Below are positions 54,232 through 63,420 of a stretch of DNA of 64,000 nt, one piece after another. The stretch covers positions 62,001-126,000 of the forward strand of contig NZ_BADT01000170.1 in the NCBI RefSeq assembly GCF_000239855.1, written 5' to 3'. The translations under genes were made by a program, and so were the position numbers. The notes under the pieces were generated by a model. The model ran no database searches, was not told the DNA's origin, and worked only from the letters and a program-made list of their open reading frames with translations. The first letter of the stretch is position 1. Every line of letters begins with the position of its first letter. Source of the stretch: Pseudoalteromonas sp. BSi20652 (GTDB lineage Bacteria; Pseudomonadota; Gammaproteobacteria; Enterobacterales; Alteromonadaceae).

Positions 54232-55237
54232 TATGAGCGCAGTTGATATTCGCCACTCACTTGCGCTACTTATAAGTGTTTCAGCTGCTTTATTTAGCTT
54301 ATTTACAGCACTTAGTTTTGGCGCAGCAGAGACCTCACTTCAAGATGTGTTTAATAGCTTTTTACTCTCAAATGAGGCGTCTTTTAATACGCGTATTATT
54401 TACGAACTAAGAATGCCACGCACATTACTCGCTTTTTTAGCAGGCTCTGGTTTAGCCATTGCGGGGCTTATTTTACAAACGGTAACGCGTAATCCTTTAG
54501 CCGATCCTTACTTGTTTGGTATATCGTCGGGTGCCTCATTTGGCGTGGTGTTACTTATGGCATTAGCAGGCATTAGCGCAGGCTTTATGCTATCTGCAGC
54601 AGCACTACTGGGCAGCTTACTCGCCATGGGTTTATTAATACTTATTGCAGGTAGGCAGCAAAGTGCACAGGTAGAATCAATGTTATTAGCTGGCGTTGCT
54701 CTATCGTTTTTATTTAGTGCATTTACCAGCCTGTTGCTTTATTGGAGCGATCCTCAGGCGGTGGCCGCTATTTTATTTTGGACACTGGGCAGCTTTGCGC
54801 GTGCGCAGTGGGCTACCCTTTGGTTGCCTTTGTTGGTAATTACATTGTGTACGTTTGTAATGCTGAGCTTTAGAAGGCAGCTCAATGCTATGTTACTTGG
54901 CGATGAAAGCGCAATTACATTAGGTGTGAGGGTTCAGCGCTTTAGAATACTCATGCTAGTTTTGAGCTCGTTAATTACTGCTGTGCTGGTGGCTATGTGT
55001 GGCGGTATTGGGTTTGTAGGATTAATGGTACCGCACATAGTGCGCTTTTTTATATCTCAAGGCTCCATAGCTGGATTACTGGTAACGAGTTTGGTGGGTG
55101 GTACATTTATGGTGTGGGTTGATGTGCTTTCGCGCTCCTTGCTAAAAAACCAAGAGTTGCCTGTAGGTGTTATTACTGCTGCTATTGGCAGTGTGTTCTT
55201 TTTAAGTTTATTGTTTTTTAGAAAGCGAAAGGTGTAA
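54218..55237 (+). CDS. btuC: vitamin B12 ABC transporter permease BtuC
   Basis: The 339-residue protein is a FecCD-family permease with about ten membrane helices and family marks [26 protein letters not shown]-like [14 protein letters not shown], and the cytoplasmic coupling [13 protein letters not shown] near residue 267. Three in-frame ATGs are possible (54218, 54224, 54233); none has a good ribosome site, so translation is probably coupled to btuD. The specificity for B12 is inferred from the riboswitch and the btuF, cobQ and cobO neighbours; a siderophore permease would otherwise look similar. Confidence 0.9.
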   Translation: MVMNNMSAVDIRHSLALLISVSAALFSLFTALSFGAAETSLQDVFNSFLLSNEASFNTRIIYELRMPRTLLAFLAGSGLAIAGLILQTVTRNPLADPYLFGISSGASFGVVLLMALAGISAGFMLSAAALLGSLLAMGLLILIAGRQQSAQVESMLLAGVALSFLFSAFTSLLLYWSDPQAVAAILFWTLGSFARAQWATLWLPLLVITLCTFVMLSFRRQLNAMLLGDESAITLGVRVQRFRILMLVLSSLITAVLVAMCGGIGFVGLMVPHIVRFFISQGSIAGLLVTSLVGGTFMVWVDVLSRSLLKNQELPVGVITAAIGSVFFLSLLFFRKRKV

Positions 55238-55241
55238 CTCC

Positions 55242-56726
55242 ATGAAAACCTTAATGGTGCAAGGTACTACTTCCGACGCAGGTAAAAGTACTCTAGTTGC
55301 TGCCCTTTGCAGGGTGTTTGCTAAGCGCGGGTTAATGGTTGCGCCTTTTAAACCACAAAATATGGCACTTAATAGCGCAGTAACAAAAGACGGTGGCGAA
55401 ATTGGTCGTGCGCAAGCTTTGCAAGCAATAGCAGCTAAAGTAGAGCCCGAAATAGACTTTAATCCTATTTTACTTAAACCTAATAGCGATACGGGCGCGC
55501 AAGTAATTATTCACGGAAAAGCCATTAGTAATATGGAAGCGGGCAAATATCACGACTATAAAAAAGTGGCGATGGATGCAGTAATAACCTCACATAACCG
55601 CTTAGCTAAACGCTTTGAATTACTCCTTGTTGAAGGGGCTGGGAGCCCTGCTGAAATAAACCTGCGTGAAAATGATATTGCCAATATGGGCTATGCCGAA
55701 GAGGTAGATTGCCCTGTCATTATTATTGCCGATATTGACAAAGGTGGTGTATTTGCACATTTGGTGGGTACCCTTGCGTTGTTAAGCGAGTCAGAACAAG
55801 CGCGCGTAAAAGGCTTTGTTATAAACCGCTTTAGAGGCGATATAGGTTTGCTGCAAGGCGGGCTAGATTGGCTTGAAGAATACACAAATAAACCCGTACT
55901 TGGCGTATTACCTTATTTACACGACCTTGCGCTTGATGCCGAGGACGCCGTCACTATTGATAATAACGTAACCAACGCCAAAATTAATATTGCAGTGCTA
56001 CTTGTTCCCCACATTAGTAACCACACCGATTTTGATGCACTGCGTTTGCACCCAAACATTAATATAAATTATGTGCGCCATACCCAAACGATCCCAGATG
56101 TTGATCTGATAATTCTCCCAGGCAGTAAAAATGTGCTGGGCGATTTTAACTTTTTGAAAAATGAAGGTTGGGACACTCAAATTAAGCGCCACTTACGCTA
56201 CGGTGGCAAAGTACTTGGTATTTGTGGCGGCATGCAAATGTTGGGCAATACAATCAACGATCCCGAGGGAGTTGAATCATCATTAAAACAAGTAAATGGG
56301 CTTGCCCTGTGCGACTTTGAAACCACGCTGACAGCGCAAAAAGTATTAACTAAAATAACCGCTACACTACTTTTAAACAACCAATCAACACTCTGTAGTG
56401 GTTACGAAATACATGCAGGAATTAGCCAAGGTGCAGCGCTTAATAAGCCATTTTTAACCTTTGATGAAAACCACCCACATGGTTTTACATTTGATGGCTT
56501 TATTAGTGACGATAACGCCATTGCGGGCACCTATTTGCATGGTTTGTTTGATGAAGCCGATGCTACATCGCAAATTTTAAAATGGGTAAAACCAAGCGCC
56601 ACAATTAATCCAATTAGTATTGACGATCACCGCGAGCAGCAGTTAGAGCGCTTAGCAACCATGTGCGAAACGCATTTAAACATACAGCAAATTATCTCGA
56701 TTTATGAAGGGCACAATAATGACTGA
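55242..56726 (+). CDS. cobQ: cobyric acid synthase
   Basis: The 494-residue protein has an N-terminal dethiobiotin-synthetase-like ATPase domain ([19 protein letters not shown], residues about 5-24; [14 protein letters not shown]) and a C-terminal class-I glutaminase domain with Cys328 in [10 protein letters not shown] and the His of [10 protein letters not shown]. It amidates four carboxyls of adenosylcobyrinic acid a,c-diamide to give adenosylcobyric acid. In this window no genes for corrin-ring synthesis are present, so here it probably serves salvage or late assembly. It follows btuC after 4 bases. Confidence 0.95.
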   Translation: MKTLMVQGTTSDAGKSTLVAALCRVFAKRGLMVAPFKPQNMALNSAVTKDGGEIGRAQALQAIAAKVEPEIDFNPILLKPNSDTGAQVIIHGKAISNMEAGKYHDYKKVAMDAVITSHNRLAKRFELLLVEGAGSPAEINLRENDIANMGYAEEVDCPVIIIADIDKGGVFAHLVGTLALLSESEQARVKGFVINRFRGDIGLLQGGLDWLEEYTNKPVLGVLPYLHDLALDAEDAVTIDNNVTNAKINIAVLLVPHISNHTDFDALRLHPNININYVRHTQTIPDVDLIILPGSKNVLGDFNFLKNEGWDTQIKRHLRYGGKVLGICGGMQMLGNTINDPEGVESSLKQVNGLALCDFETTLTAQKVLTKITATLLLNNQSTLCSGYEIHAGISQGAALNKPFLTFDENHPHGFTFDGFISDDNAIAGTYLHGLFDEADATSQILKWVKPSATINPISIDDHREQQLERLATMCETHLNIQQIISIYEGHNND

Positions 56727-57318
56727 ACAAAACAACGATAAGCATAAGCAGCGCCAACAAAAAGTAAAAGAACAAGTGGATGCGCGTGTTGCTGCCGCGC
56801 AAGATGTAAAAGGTATTTTTCAGGTAATTACCGGTAACGGTAAAGGTAAATCAACCTCGGGTTTTGGCGTTGTAGCACGCTGCGTAGGGCATGGTAAAAA
56901 AGCGGCGGTTTGCCAATTTATTAAAGGTACGTGGGAGTGTGGCGAGCGTAACTTATTACAAGGTGCAGGCGTTGAGTTTGTAGTAATGAACACCGGTTTT
57001 ACCTGGGATACACAAAATAAAGAAGCTGATACCGCAGCCGCCCAAGCTACATGGCAAGAGTCAAAACGTATGCTTGCTGATAGCAGTATTGATTTAGTAT
57101 TGCTTGACGAGCTTACGTATATGGTGACCTACGGCTACGTTGATTTGGATGAAGTAGTAACAGCACTTAATAACCGTCCGCCCATGCAGTCAGTTATAAT
57201 TACAGGACGTGCAGCACACCGTACTTTAACAGACCTTGCCGACACTGTAAGTGAAGTGCGTAATGTAAAACACGCATTCGATTCAGGCATAAAAGCGCTT
57301 GAAGGATTTGATTACTAA
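56719..57318 (+). CDS. cobO: corrinoid adenosyltransferase
   Basis: I start at ATG 56719 ([14 protein letters not shown]) with AAGG 8 bases upstream; it overlaps cobQ by 8 bases. The 199-residue CobA/BtuR/CobO-type protein has the P-loop GNGKGKST (residues 39-46) and [15 protein letters not shown]. It transfers the adenosyl group from ATP to cob(I)alamin or earlier corrinoids. Its stop codon overlaps the btuF start (TAATG). In E. coli this enzyme is named BtuR. Confidence 0.93.
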   Translation: MTEQNNDKHKQRQQKVKEQVDARVAAAQDVKGIFQVITGNGKGKSTSGFGVVARCVGHGKKAAVCQFIKGTWECGERNLLQGAGVEFVVMNTGFTWDTQNKEADTAAAQATWQESKRMLADSSIDLVLLDELTYMVTYGYVDLDEVVTALNNRPPMQSVIITGRAAHRTLTDLADTVSEVRNVKHAFDSGIKALEGFDY

Positions 57319-58178
57319 TGTTTAGAGCGTTTTTTATTGGACTACTGCTTTTTAGTGTTTCGGGCAGTGCACTTGCAGAGCAGGCTAATGATTCTAAAAA
57401 ATTGCGAATAATAGCGCTTGCACCACATATAGTCGAAAACCTATTTGCCATAGGAGCGGGCGATAATATTGTGGGTACAGTTGATTACGCCGACTATCCT
57501 GTAGAGGCTCAAAGTATTGAGCGCATAGGGGGTTATTACGGTATATCGCTTGAGAAAGTACTCGCGCTTAAACCTGACTTAGTTATTGCATGGAAAAGCG
57601 GAAATCAAAGCGAAGATTTAGCCCAAATAGAGCGTTTAGGTATAAAAGTATATTTGAGTAACCCCACCACAATCGACGCTGTAGCCAATGAGTTACTTAC
57701 TTTTGGTGAATTTACAGGGAATATTAAGCAAAGCCAGCAAGCGGCAAATACATTTAAACAAAAGTTAAGGGGTATTGTTAAAAGCCAGCAAGATAAAAAA
57801 AATATAACCGGATTTTATCAGTTATGGGCTGAGCCCATGATGACAGTAAGTAAAAACACATGGATAAATCAGCTGATTGAAACATGCCATGTGAGCAACG
57901 TATTTGCCGATAGCGTCACAGATTACCCGCAAATTAGTATCGAAAATGTCATTGTTACCAAGCCACAAGTTATTATTATTCCTGATGAAAAATCAAAAAC
58001 ACTACAGCCGGTTGTTAATTGGCAAAAGTGGCCAGAAGTGCCAGCAGTTAAAAATGATCAGTTTATTAGCGTAAATGCCGATTTATTACATCGTTTTACT
58101 GCGCGCATGCTAGATGGGCTTGCGGATATGTGTGATAAAATAGACGCATCACGTAAACAGATTAAGAGTACACAATGA
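57318..58178 (+). CDS. btuF: cobalamin-binding periplasmic protein BtuF
   Basis: The 286-residue precursor has a signal peptide ([20 protein letters not shown]) and the periplasmic-binding fold type III of Btu[50 protein letters not shown] and a C-terminal domain. It delivers B12 to BtuCD. It is the last gene of the B12 set; the stop overlaps the ung start by 4 bases (ATGA), linking B12 uptake and ung translation. Confidence 0.93.
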   Translation: MFRAFFIGLLLFSVSGSALAEQANDSKKLRIIALAPHIVENLFAIGAGDNIVGTVDYADYPVEAQSIERIGGYYGISLEKVLALKPDLVIAWKSGNQSEDLAQIERLGIKVYLSNPTTIDAVANELLTFGEFTGNIKQSQQAANTFKQKLRGIVKSQQDKKNITGFYQLWAEPMMTVSKNTWINQLIETCHVSNVFADSVTDYPQISIENVIVTKPQVIIIPDEKSKTLQPVVNWQKWPEVPAVKNDQFISVNADLLHRFTARMLDGLADMCDKIDASRKQIKSTQ

Positions 58179-58837
58179 GCGATTGGGCTACGTTTTTAGA
58201 AAGTGAATTACAGCAACCTTACATGCAGCAAACGTTAGAGTATGTGGCTAATCGCCGCAATGAAGGTGTTGCTGTTTATCCGCCTGAACCTCAAGTATTT
58301 AGTGCTTTTGATGCCACTGCGCTTAATAACATCCGCGTTGTAATTTTGGGACAAGACCCATACCACGGAGAAGGGCAAGCGCATGGCTTGTGTTTTTCAG
58401 TATTGCCTGATGTAAAAAAGCTACCGCCGTCGCTTAAAAATATGTACAAAGAGTTAGCGTGCGATATCAGCGGGTTTGTTATTCCTGAGCATGGTTACCT
58501 GCAAAGTTGGGCAGATCAGGGGGTATTTTTACTCAATACAGTATTGACCGTTGAGCAAGGGCAAGCGCATTCTCACAAGCATTTAGGGTGGGAGCAATTT
58601 ACCGATAATGTAATAGCGCATATTAATAAGCACTGCGAAGGTGTGGTATTTATTTTATGGGGCGCACATGCACAAAAAAAAGGTAAAGGTATAGACAGCG
58701 CTCGCCATTATGTTTTAAAAGGGCCGCACCCATCGCCACTTTCGGCTCATAGAGGTTTTTTTGGTTGTAAGCACTTTTCAAAAACGAATGAGGTATTACA
58801 GGCCCAAGGTGAAAAGCCGATTAACTGGCAAGTTTAG
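58175..58837 (+). CDS. ung: uracil-DNA glycosylase
   Basis: The 220-residue family-1 UDG has the catalytic GQDPYH (Asp61), the uracil-binding [19 protein letters not shown] and the minor-groove loop [19 protein letters not shown] with catalytic His. It removes uracil from DNA. It overlaps btuF by 4 bases. Full length, no anomaly. Confidence 0.97.
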   Translation: MSDWATFLESELQQPYMQQTLEYVANRRNEGVAVYPPEPQVFSAFDATALNNIRVVILGQDPYHGEGQAHGLCFSVLPDVKKLPPSLKNMYKELACDISGFVIPEHGYLQSWADQGVFLLNTVLTVEQGQAHSHKHLGWEQFTDNVIAHINKHCEGVVFILWGAHAQKKGKGIDSARHYVLKGPHPSPLSAHRGFFGCKHFSKTNEVLQAQGEKPINWQV

Positions 58838-58911
58838 TAACTTTTAAACTTTTTACTTACGATAGAGTTTAGGTTAAGAGATTTTAAAGCACTTAAATTT
58901 TTCAACGCATT

Positions 58912-58943
58912 AAAAAGGCTTCCTTAATACGGAAGCCTTTTTT
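58912..58943. terminator. bidirectional terminator between ung and DUF3545 gene
   Basis: AAAAAGGCTTCC-TTAATAC-GGAAGCCTTTTTT, serving both converging genes. Confidence 0.88.
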
Positions 58944-58964
58944 GTTTAGTTAGAGTGTATTGTA

Positions 58965-59153
58965 CTAAAAATCGAGCTCTTCAATTTCAATACTGTCTGT
59001 AAAGTAGTCTAGTTCTTGTAGTTCTTTACGTAAGCGGTGTTTGTCTTTAATCGCTTCTATTTCCCGCCATTTTCTTTTTTTATTTTTTTGAGAGGTTTTC
59101 CTTGCTGTATCTGGTCCTTCTAATATCTCTAATATATCGTTTAGGCTATCCAT
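58965..59153 (-). CDS. DUF3545 small protein
   Basis: The 62-residue protein is strongly basic in the middle (KNKKRKWREIEAIKDKHRLRKEL) and acidic at both ends, matching DUF3545, a gammaproteobacterial family of unknown function. GGAG lies 7 bases before the ATG. The charged helix might bind nucleic acid, but this is speculation. Monocistronic by context. Confidence 0.8.
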   Translation of the reverse strand: MDSLNDILEILEGPDTARKTSQKNKKRKWREIEAIKDKHRLRKELQELDYFTDSIEIEELDF

Positions 59154-59307
59154 GAACTTCTCCTATTGATTTTATTGACCTCAAGAATACCTATACCACA
59201 GGCATAACTAAAATAGAATAAAAAAGTGACAGTTATGTTACATAAGTGTGATTAATTGATGAAGGTTTATACGAAAAGTCTATAAAGAGGCTACGTATTT
59301 TAGGCAT

Positions 59308-59337
59308 AAAAAAACGCCGCTATTGCGACGTTTTTTA
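59308..59337 (-). terminator. rho-independent terminator after tal
   Basis: AAAAAACGCCGC-TATT-GCGACGTTTTTT; one mismatch in the stem; 19 bases past the tal stop on the minus strand. Confidence 0.8.
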
Positions 59338-59355
59338 AAACACGATTATAGCAAA

Positions 59356-60306
59356 TTACATTGCTTTAAAACGCGCTTCTAGTTGTTCTTGTGCATCAGC
59401 AAAAGAGCGAATACCTTCAGCCAGTTTTTCAGTAGCCATAGCATCTTGGTTATGTAACCAACGGAACTGTGCTTCTGTTAAAGGCTCTGGCTTTGGCTCT
59501 TGTGCAACATCGCTTTGCAGTAAGTATTCTTGTGCGCCTTCAAGGTTACCTAAATCTTCTAAAAGATTAGGGCTAATAGTTAGCTTGTCACAACCAGTAA
59601 GAGCAATAATTTCGCCTGTATTACGGAAACTTGCACCCATCACAACTGTTTTGTAGTCATGGCGTTTGTAAAATTCAAAAATACTGCGTACTGACTGAAC
59701 ACCTGGATCTTGTAGCGGATCGGTTGGTTTTTCCATACCGTTAGCAACGTGCCAATCTAAAATACGACCAACAAATGGCGAAATTAGAAATACGTTTGCA
59801 TCGGCACACGCACGGGCTTGGGCATCGCTAAATAATAAAGTAAGGTTACATTTAGTGCCTTCTTTTTCTAGCTGTTCAGCGGCTTTAATACCTTCCCACG
59901 TAGACGCTACTTTAATTAAAATTTTGTCTTTGCTTACACCTTCTTTTTCGTAAAGGTTAAGTAGGGTATGTGCTTTATCAATCGTTGCTTGCGTATTAAA
60001 CGAAAGACGTGCATCTACTTCAGTAGAAATGTAACCAGGCACAATAGCGCTAATTTCTTTACCTAGTAATACGGCAAAGTAGTCACATGCTAGTTCAAGT
60101 TGTTTAGCAGGCTCTTGCTCGGTTTCTTTTGCGTAGCTCCAAGCTTTATCTAGGTAAGGCTTATATGCTTCAATCTCGCTCGCTTTTAATAAAAGCGACG
60201 GGTTTGTAGTTGCATCTTCTGGTTGATGCTTTTTAATAGCTTCAATATCACCAGTATCGGCCACAATAGATGAATGTTGTTTTAGCCTTTGTAGAGCTGA
60301 AGTCAT
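59356..60306 (-). CDS. tal: transaldolase B
   Basis: The 316-residue TalB-type enzyme has the conserved N-terminal [20 protein letters not shown], the Schiff-base lysine in [12 protein letters not shown] (about residue 131) and [12 protein letters not shown]-like [12 protein letters not shown]. It transfers a dihydroxyacetone unit between sugar phosphates in the pentose phosphate pathway. GAGG lies about 9 bases upstream of the start. Single gene with its own terminator. Confidence 0.96.
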   Translation of the reverse strand: MTSALQRLKQHSSIVADTGDIEAIKKHQPEDATTNPSLLLKASEIEAYKPYLDKAWSYAKETEQEPAKQLELACDYFAVLLGKEISAIVPGYISTEVDARLSFNTQATIDKAHTLLNLYEKEGVSKDKILIKVASTWEGIKAAEQLEKEGTKCNLTLLFSDAQARACADANVFLISPFVGRILDWHVANGMEKPTDPLQDPGVQSVRSIFEFYKRHDYKTVVMGASFRNTGEIIALTGCDKLTISPNLLEDLGNLEGAQEYLLQSDVAQEPKPEPLTEAQFRWLHNQDAMATEKLAEGIRSFADAQEQLEARFKAM

Positions 60307-60530
60307 TTGCTTTCCTCATTCCAAGCAAGTTAAAAGAAAATCTAATCACTCTTAATATATACAATCCATACTGCAACAGTGTGACAATGCTTGATAGGTC
60401 TTATGTCCTTACCAATAGAAAAACGGCAATGCATGGGTTATTAAGAGAGGATTTATTTAAACAAAACGTGCTTTTCGTTTCATTTAATGTTGAAATTGAC
60501 ACTAAATAAATTACAAGTCAATAGCTAACT

Positions 60531-61310
60531 ATGATCACTGTTATTTCACCTGCAAAAAATCTTGATTACGAAACGCCCCCCGCAACAGACAAGTTCACTC
60601 AGCCTGAGTTACTCGAGCACAGCGAAGCGCTCATGAAGGTATGCCGTGAACTAACACCAGCGCAAATTGGCAGTTTAATGAAAATCAGCGATAAGCTATC
60701 TGGGCTTAACGCAGCGCGCTTTAGTGAGTGGGCGCAGCCGTTTACACAAAGTAATGCTAAACAAGCGGTACTTGCCTTTAATGGCGATGTATATGGCGGT
60801 TTAGATGCAAGTACGCTTAAAGCTAGCGAGCTTGATTACGCACAAAACCACTTACGTATTCTTTCGGGTTTATACGGCTTATTAAAACCACTTGATTTAA
60901 TGCAAGCTTACCGCCTTGAAATGGGCACCAAGCTTGAAAACTCACGTGGCAAAAACTTATACGAGTTTTGGGGCAGCGTAATAGCGAATAAACTAAACGA
61001 CGTGTTAAAAGCACAAGACGCGCAATATCTAGTTAACCTTGCTTCAAACGAATACTTTAAAGCGGTAGATAAAAAAGCGCTTAACGCGCAAATTATTACG
61101 CCACATTTTAAAGACTGTAAAAACGGCCAATATAAAGTCATTAGCTTTTACGCTAAAAAAGCACGCGGCATGATGGCCCGTTACATTATAGAGAATAAAG
61201 TAACGCAGTTAAGCCAACTTAAAGAGTTTACTGTGGCGGGTTATTACTTTAGCCCCGAGGCAACAGTTAAAGAGCTTGAGCCGGTATTTATGCGCGACGA
61301 ACAAAATTAG
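60531..61310 (+). CDS. yaaA: peroxide stress protein YaaA
   Basis: The 259-residue protein is a full-length YaaA (DUF328) with [13 protein letters not shown] at the N-terminus, [38 protein letters not shown] (quoted by its landmarks near residues 105-127) and the C-terminal [23 protein letters not shown]. coli YaaA lowers free iron and protects DNA during peroxide stress; it has a DNA-binding fold. It is divergent from tal and followed by a strong terminator. Confidence 0.94.
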   Translation: MITVISPAKNLDYETPPATDKFTQPELLEHSEALMKVCRELTPAQIGSLMKISDKLSGLNAARFSEWAQPFTQSNAKQAVLAFNGDVYGGLDASTLKASELDYAQNHLRILSGLYGLLKPLDLMQAYRLEMGTKLENSRGKNLYEFWGSVIANKLNDVLKAQDAQYLVNLASNEYFKAVDKKALNAQIITPHFKDCKNGQYKVISFYAKKARGMMARYIIENKVTQLSQLKEFTVAGYYFSPEATVKELEPVFMRDEQN

Positions 61311-61335
61311 GTTCATACGCTTAAATAAAAAATTG

Positions 61336-61362
61336 AAAAGCCATGCATTGCATGGCTTTTTT
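61336..61362 (+). terminator. rho-independent terminator after yaaA
   Basis: AAAAGCCATGCA-TTG-CATGGCTTTTTT, 26 bases past the stop. Confidence 0.9.
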
Positions 61363-61431
61363 GATGTTGGCGCTATATTTGCAATCTTATCTAATATTAA
61401 TGAGAACACTAATTAAATAGGTGCAAATAAA

Positions 61432-62388
61432 ATGATCAGTATTCCGTCAGTTGGCGAAGCCGAAAAACTAATAGAAGAAAAGCTCGGAGGGTGGTTTGAT
61501 GTTGTTATAAGCCACATTCCTAATTTTATAGTAGCAATTGTTATCGCCATTGTGTTTTCAATATTGGCGCGCTTTGCTGGTAAGCTCATGAAAAACGTAT
61601 TACGTCGCTCCCTCGACTCAACCCAAATTGCCGACTTAATGGCGTCAATATTTAAAGTTATTGTGTTGTGTGTAGGTTTATTTATAGCACTTGATTTTGT
61701 TGGTTTAAAAGGCACAGTTACCTCATTACTTGCCGGTGCGGGTATTGTAGGCTTAGCCATTGGTTTTGCGTTTCAAGATATGACCGAAAACCTAATTGCA
61801 GGTATCGCCATGGGGATACGTAAGCCGTTTAAAGCAGGTGATGTTGTTGAGTCCGATGACGTGTTTGGTTCAATACATTCAATAAACTTGCGTAACACGC
61901 TAATAGAGAGCTTTTACGGGCAGTTGATACTTGTACCTAACAAAGTATTATTTAGAAATGTCCTTAAAAATTACAGCACCTTAGGTGTTAGGCGAATAGA
62001 AGTGCCTGTGGGTATTTCGTATGGTGATGATATAGACAAAGCCAAAGATGCCATTGTTAAAAAAATTAACGAGTTTGACTTTGTAATACGCAAAGACGAA
62101 ACCGCTGTATACGCTGAAGGCTTTGGTAGCAGCAGCATTAATTTATTGGTGTGGTTTTGGATTAAATACCCAGGCGAGCCAGACTTTATGACGGTTCGCC
62201 ACAAAGGTGTTGTTGCTGTTAAGCAGGCACTAGATGAAGCTGATATTAGTATTCCATTTCCTATTCGTACGCTCGATTTTGGTATTAAAGGCGGTGAAAA
62301 GCTCGATGCCATGATAAGCGATAAAATAAGCCAGCAGTCATCAAATAAAGACAGTAGCGACGGTGCTGACTCTAACCAAAGTGAGTAA
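61432..62388 (+). CDS. MscS-family mechanosensitive channel
   Basis: The 318-residue protein has three or four N-terminal membrane helices, a TM3 pore helix (VTSLLAGAGIVGLAIGFAFQD), the beta domain GIRKPFKAGDVVESDDVFG and a C-terminal alpha/beta domain, ending in an Asp/Ser-rich tail. It belongs with MscS-like channels of the YnaI/YbdG-like size group. It opens to membrane tension and lets solutes exit in osmotic downshock. Followed by a terminator; neighbour yaaA is separate. Confidence 0.92.
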   Translation: MISIPSVGEAEKLIEEKLGGWFDVVISHIPNFIVAIVIAIVFSILARFAGKLMKNVLRRSLDSTQIADLMASIFKVIVLCVGLFIALDFVGLKGTVTSLLAGAGIVGLAIGFAFQDMTENLIAGIAMGIRKPFKAGDVVESDDVFGSIHSINLRNTLIESFYGQLILVPNKVLFRNVLKNYSTLGVRRIEVPVGISYGDDIDKAKDAIVKKINEFDFVIRKDETAVYAEGFGSSSINLLVWFWIKYPGEPDFMTVRHKGVVAVKQALDEADISIPFPIRTLDFGIKGGEKLDAMISDKISQQSSNKDSSDGADSNQSE

Positions 62389-62437
62389 TTTAGTTAAAAT
62401 TCATTAGGCAAAAGTATTGGGAAATAGTTACTTACCA

Positions 62438-62478
62438 ACAGCGCATTTTTACAGAGTAAAATTGCGCTGTTTTTTTTC
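62438..62478 (+). terminator. rho-independent terminator after the MscS gene
   Basis: Long stem AACAGCGCATTTTTAC / GTAAAATTGCGCTGTT with one mismatch, followed by T8. Confidence 0.88.
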
Positions 62479-62537
62479 ATAAACGGATTATTAGCTAAAA
62501 GTTTAAATACCTAGTTTGTGTTTATTGAATATCAATT

Positions 62538-62759
62538 CTAATTAGTTGCGTTTGGCCATGGGAGTATTAATAAGTAAAAGTAGTGTTTATCCACCGACTT
62601 CTTTACTACCTTTGCAACACACTCTGAAATAACGCCCTCATCTATTTCAATAACTAAATCATCTTCTTTCAGCCCCGGTAGATCTGCTGAGGAATCTGTG
62701 TAAGTTTTTGCAATATTAACTGAGTTAATTTCAAAGCTAAAAGAGCCAAAGACAAACAC
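62538..62759 (-). CDS. doubtful short gene or gene remnant
   Basis: An open frame of 73 codons (from a GTG at 62759) has no ribosome site and no convincing start. The frame stays open upstream to about 62842, reading ITPHPKTIAHTYFEEGRFRVDDS, before a TAA with no ATG. Residues DSSADLPGLKEDDLVIEIDEG resemble a PDZ-like beta strand-loop, but the remainder does not. It may be the degraded end of a gene. Part of a 579-base stretch between mscS and the BON gene that otherwise holds only two terminators. Confidence 0.3.
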   Translation of the reverse strand: MFVFGSFSFEINSVNIAKTYTDSSADLPGLKEDDLVIEIDEGVISECVAKVVKKSVDKHYFYLLILPWPNATN

Positions 62760-62891
62760 GCTATCATCAACTCTAAATCTACCCTCTTCAAAATAAGTGT
62801 GAGCTATCGTTTTAGGGTGTGGAGTAATTGCATTGCATAGGTTTTATTTTATATTTGTGCGCAGCTGCAAAACTTGCCTTAAACAGAATAT

Positions 62892-62930
62892 AAAAAAGCG
62901 CAGCTTGTGTTGGAGTAACAAGCCGCGCTT
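62892..62930 (-). terminator. rho-independent terminator after the BON gene
   Basis: Minus-strand arms AAGCGCGGCTTGT and ACAAGCTGCGCTT with a TTT tail; 38 bases beyond the stop. Confidence 0.82.
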
Positions 62931-62967
62931 ATGAATTAGTTATAAAAATAGGTTTATGTGGTAGGTA

Positions 62968-63288
62968 TTAAATAACGCTAATTTTGTTACGAATGATTTT
63001 AACCCCATCCATATTTTCTAAAAATTTTTGTGCAAGAGCACGTTCAAAGCCTGTTTGCGCTTGACCGTATAATTCTACCTCACCATCTTTAACTACAACG
63101 CGGATATTGCTTAATGCAAAGTTAGGATTAGTACGAAGTGTGCTGGTAATCGTTTGCTGAAGGTTAGGTTGAGTGGCTACACTGCTGACTACGGCCATGT
63201 TGGTTGCTGCACTTACCTTTGTAGCGCAAGCTAATAAAAATAAACAACAAAATGATACTAAAGCGATAGTTAACTTGAGGCGGTTCAC
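62968..63288 (-). CDS. BON-domain lipoprotein
   Basis: The 106-residue precursor starts with GTG (AAGGA 8 bases upstream). A signal with lipobox LLAC (Cys about residue 21) is followed by a short linker and one BON domain (about 42-105: LRTNPNFALSNIRVVVKDGEVELYG and VKIIRNKISVI). BON domains bind phospholipid in OsmY, DolP and Kbp-like proteins. This is a minimal single-BON member, probably an outer-membrane-inner-leaflet lipoprotein, function not established. Confidence 0.85.
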   Translation of the reverse strand: MNRLKLTIALVSFCCLFLLACATKVSAATNMAVVSSVATQPNLQQTITSTLRTNPNFALSNIRVVVKDGEVELYGQAQTGFERALAQKFLENMDGVKIIRNKISVI

Positions 63289-63420
63289 AACTTAATCCTT
63301 ACATTACGATGAATAGTGCAGCCACTAAATGGAAATTCCATCGGCTAGGTTATCTTGTAGTTACAATTTCGGTGCCACAGTTAACGTACTGAAATATAAG
63401 GGAATTTTATTAAGTGGGAA

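Noticed and set aside
60270-60509. A 79-codon frame between tal and yaaA on the plus strand
   Set aside because: It begins inside the tal coding region, has no ribosome site or recognisable composition, and spans the divergent promoter region of tal and yaaA.
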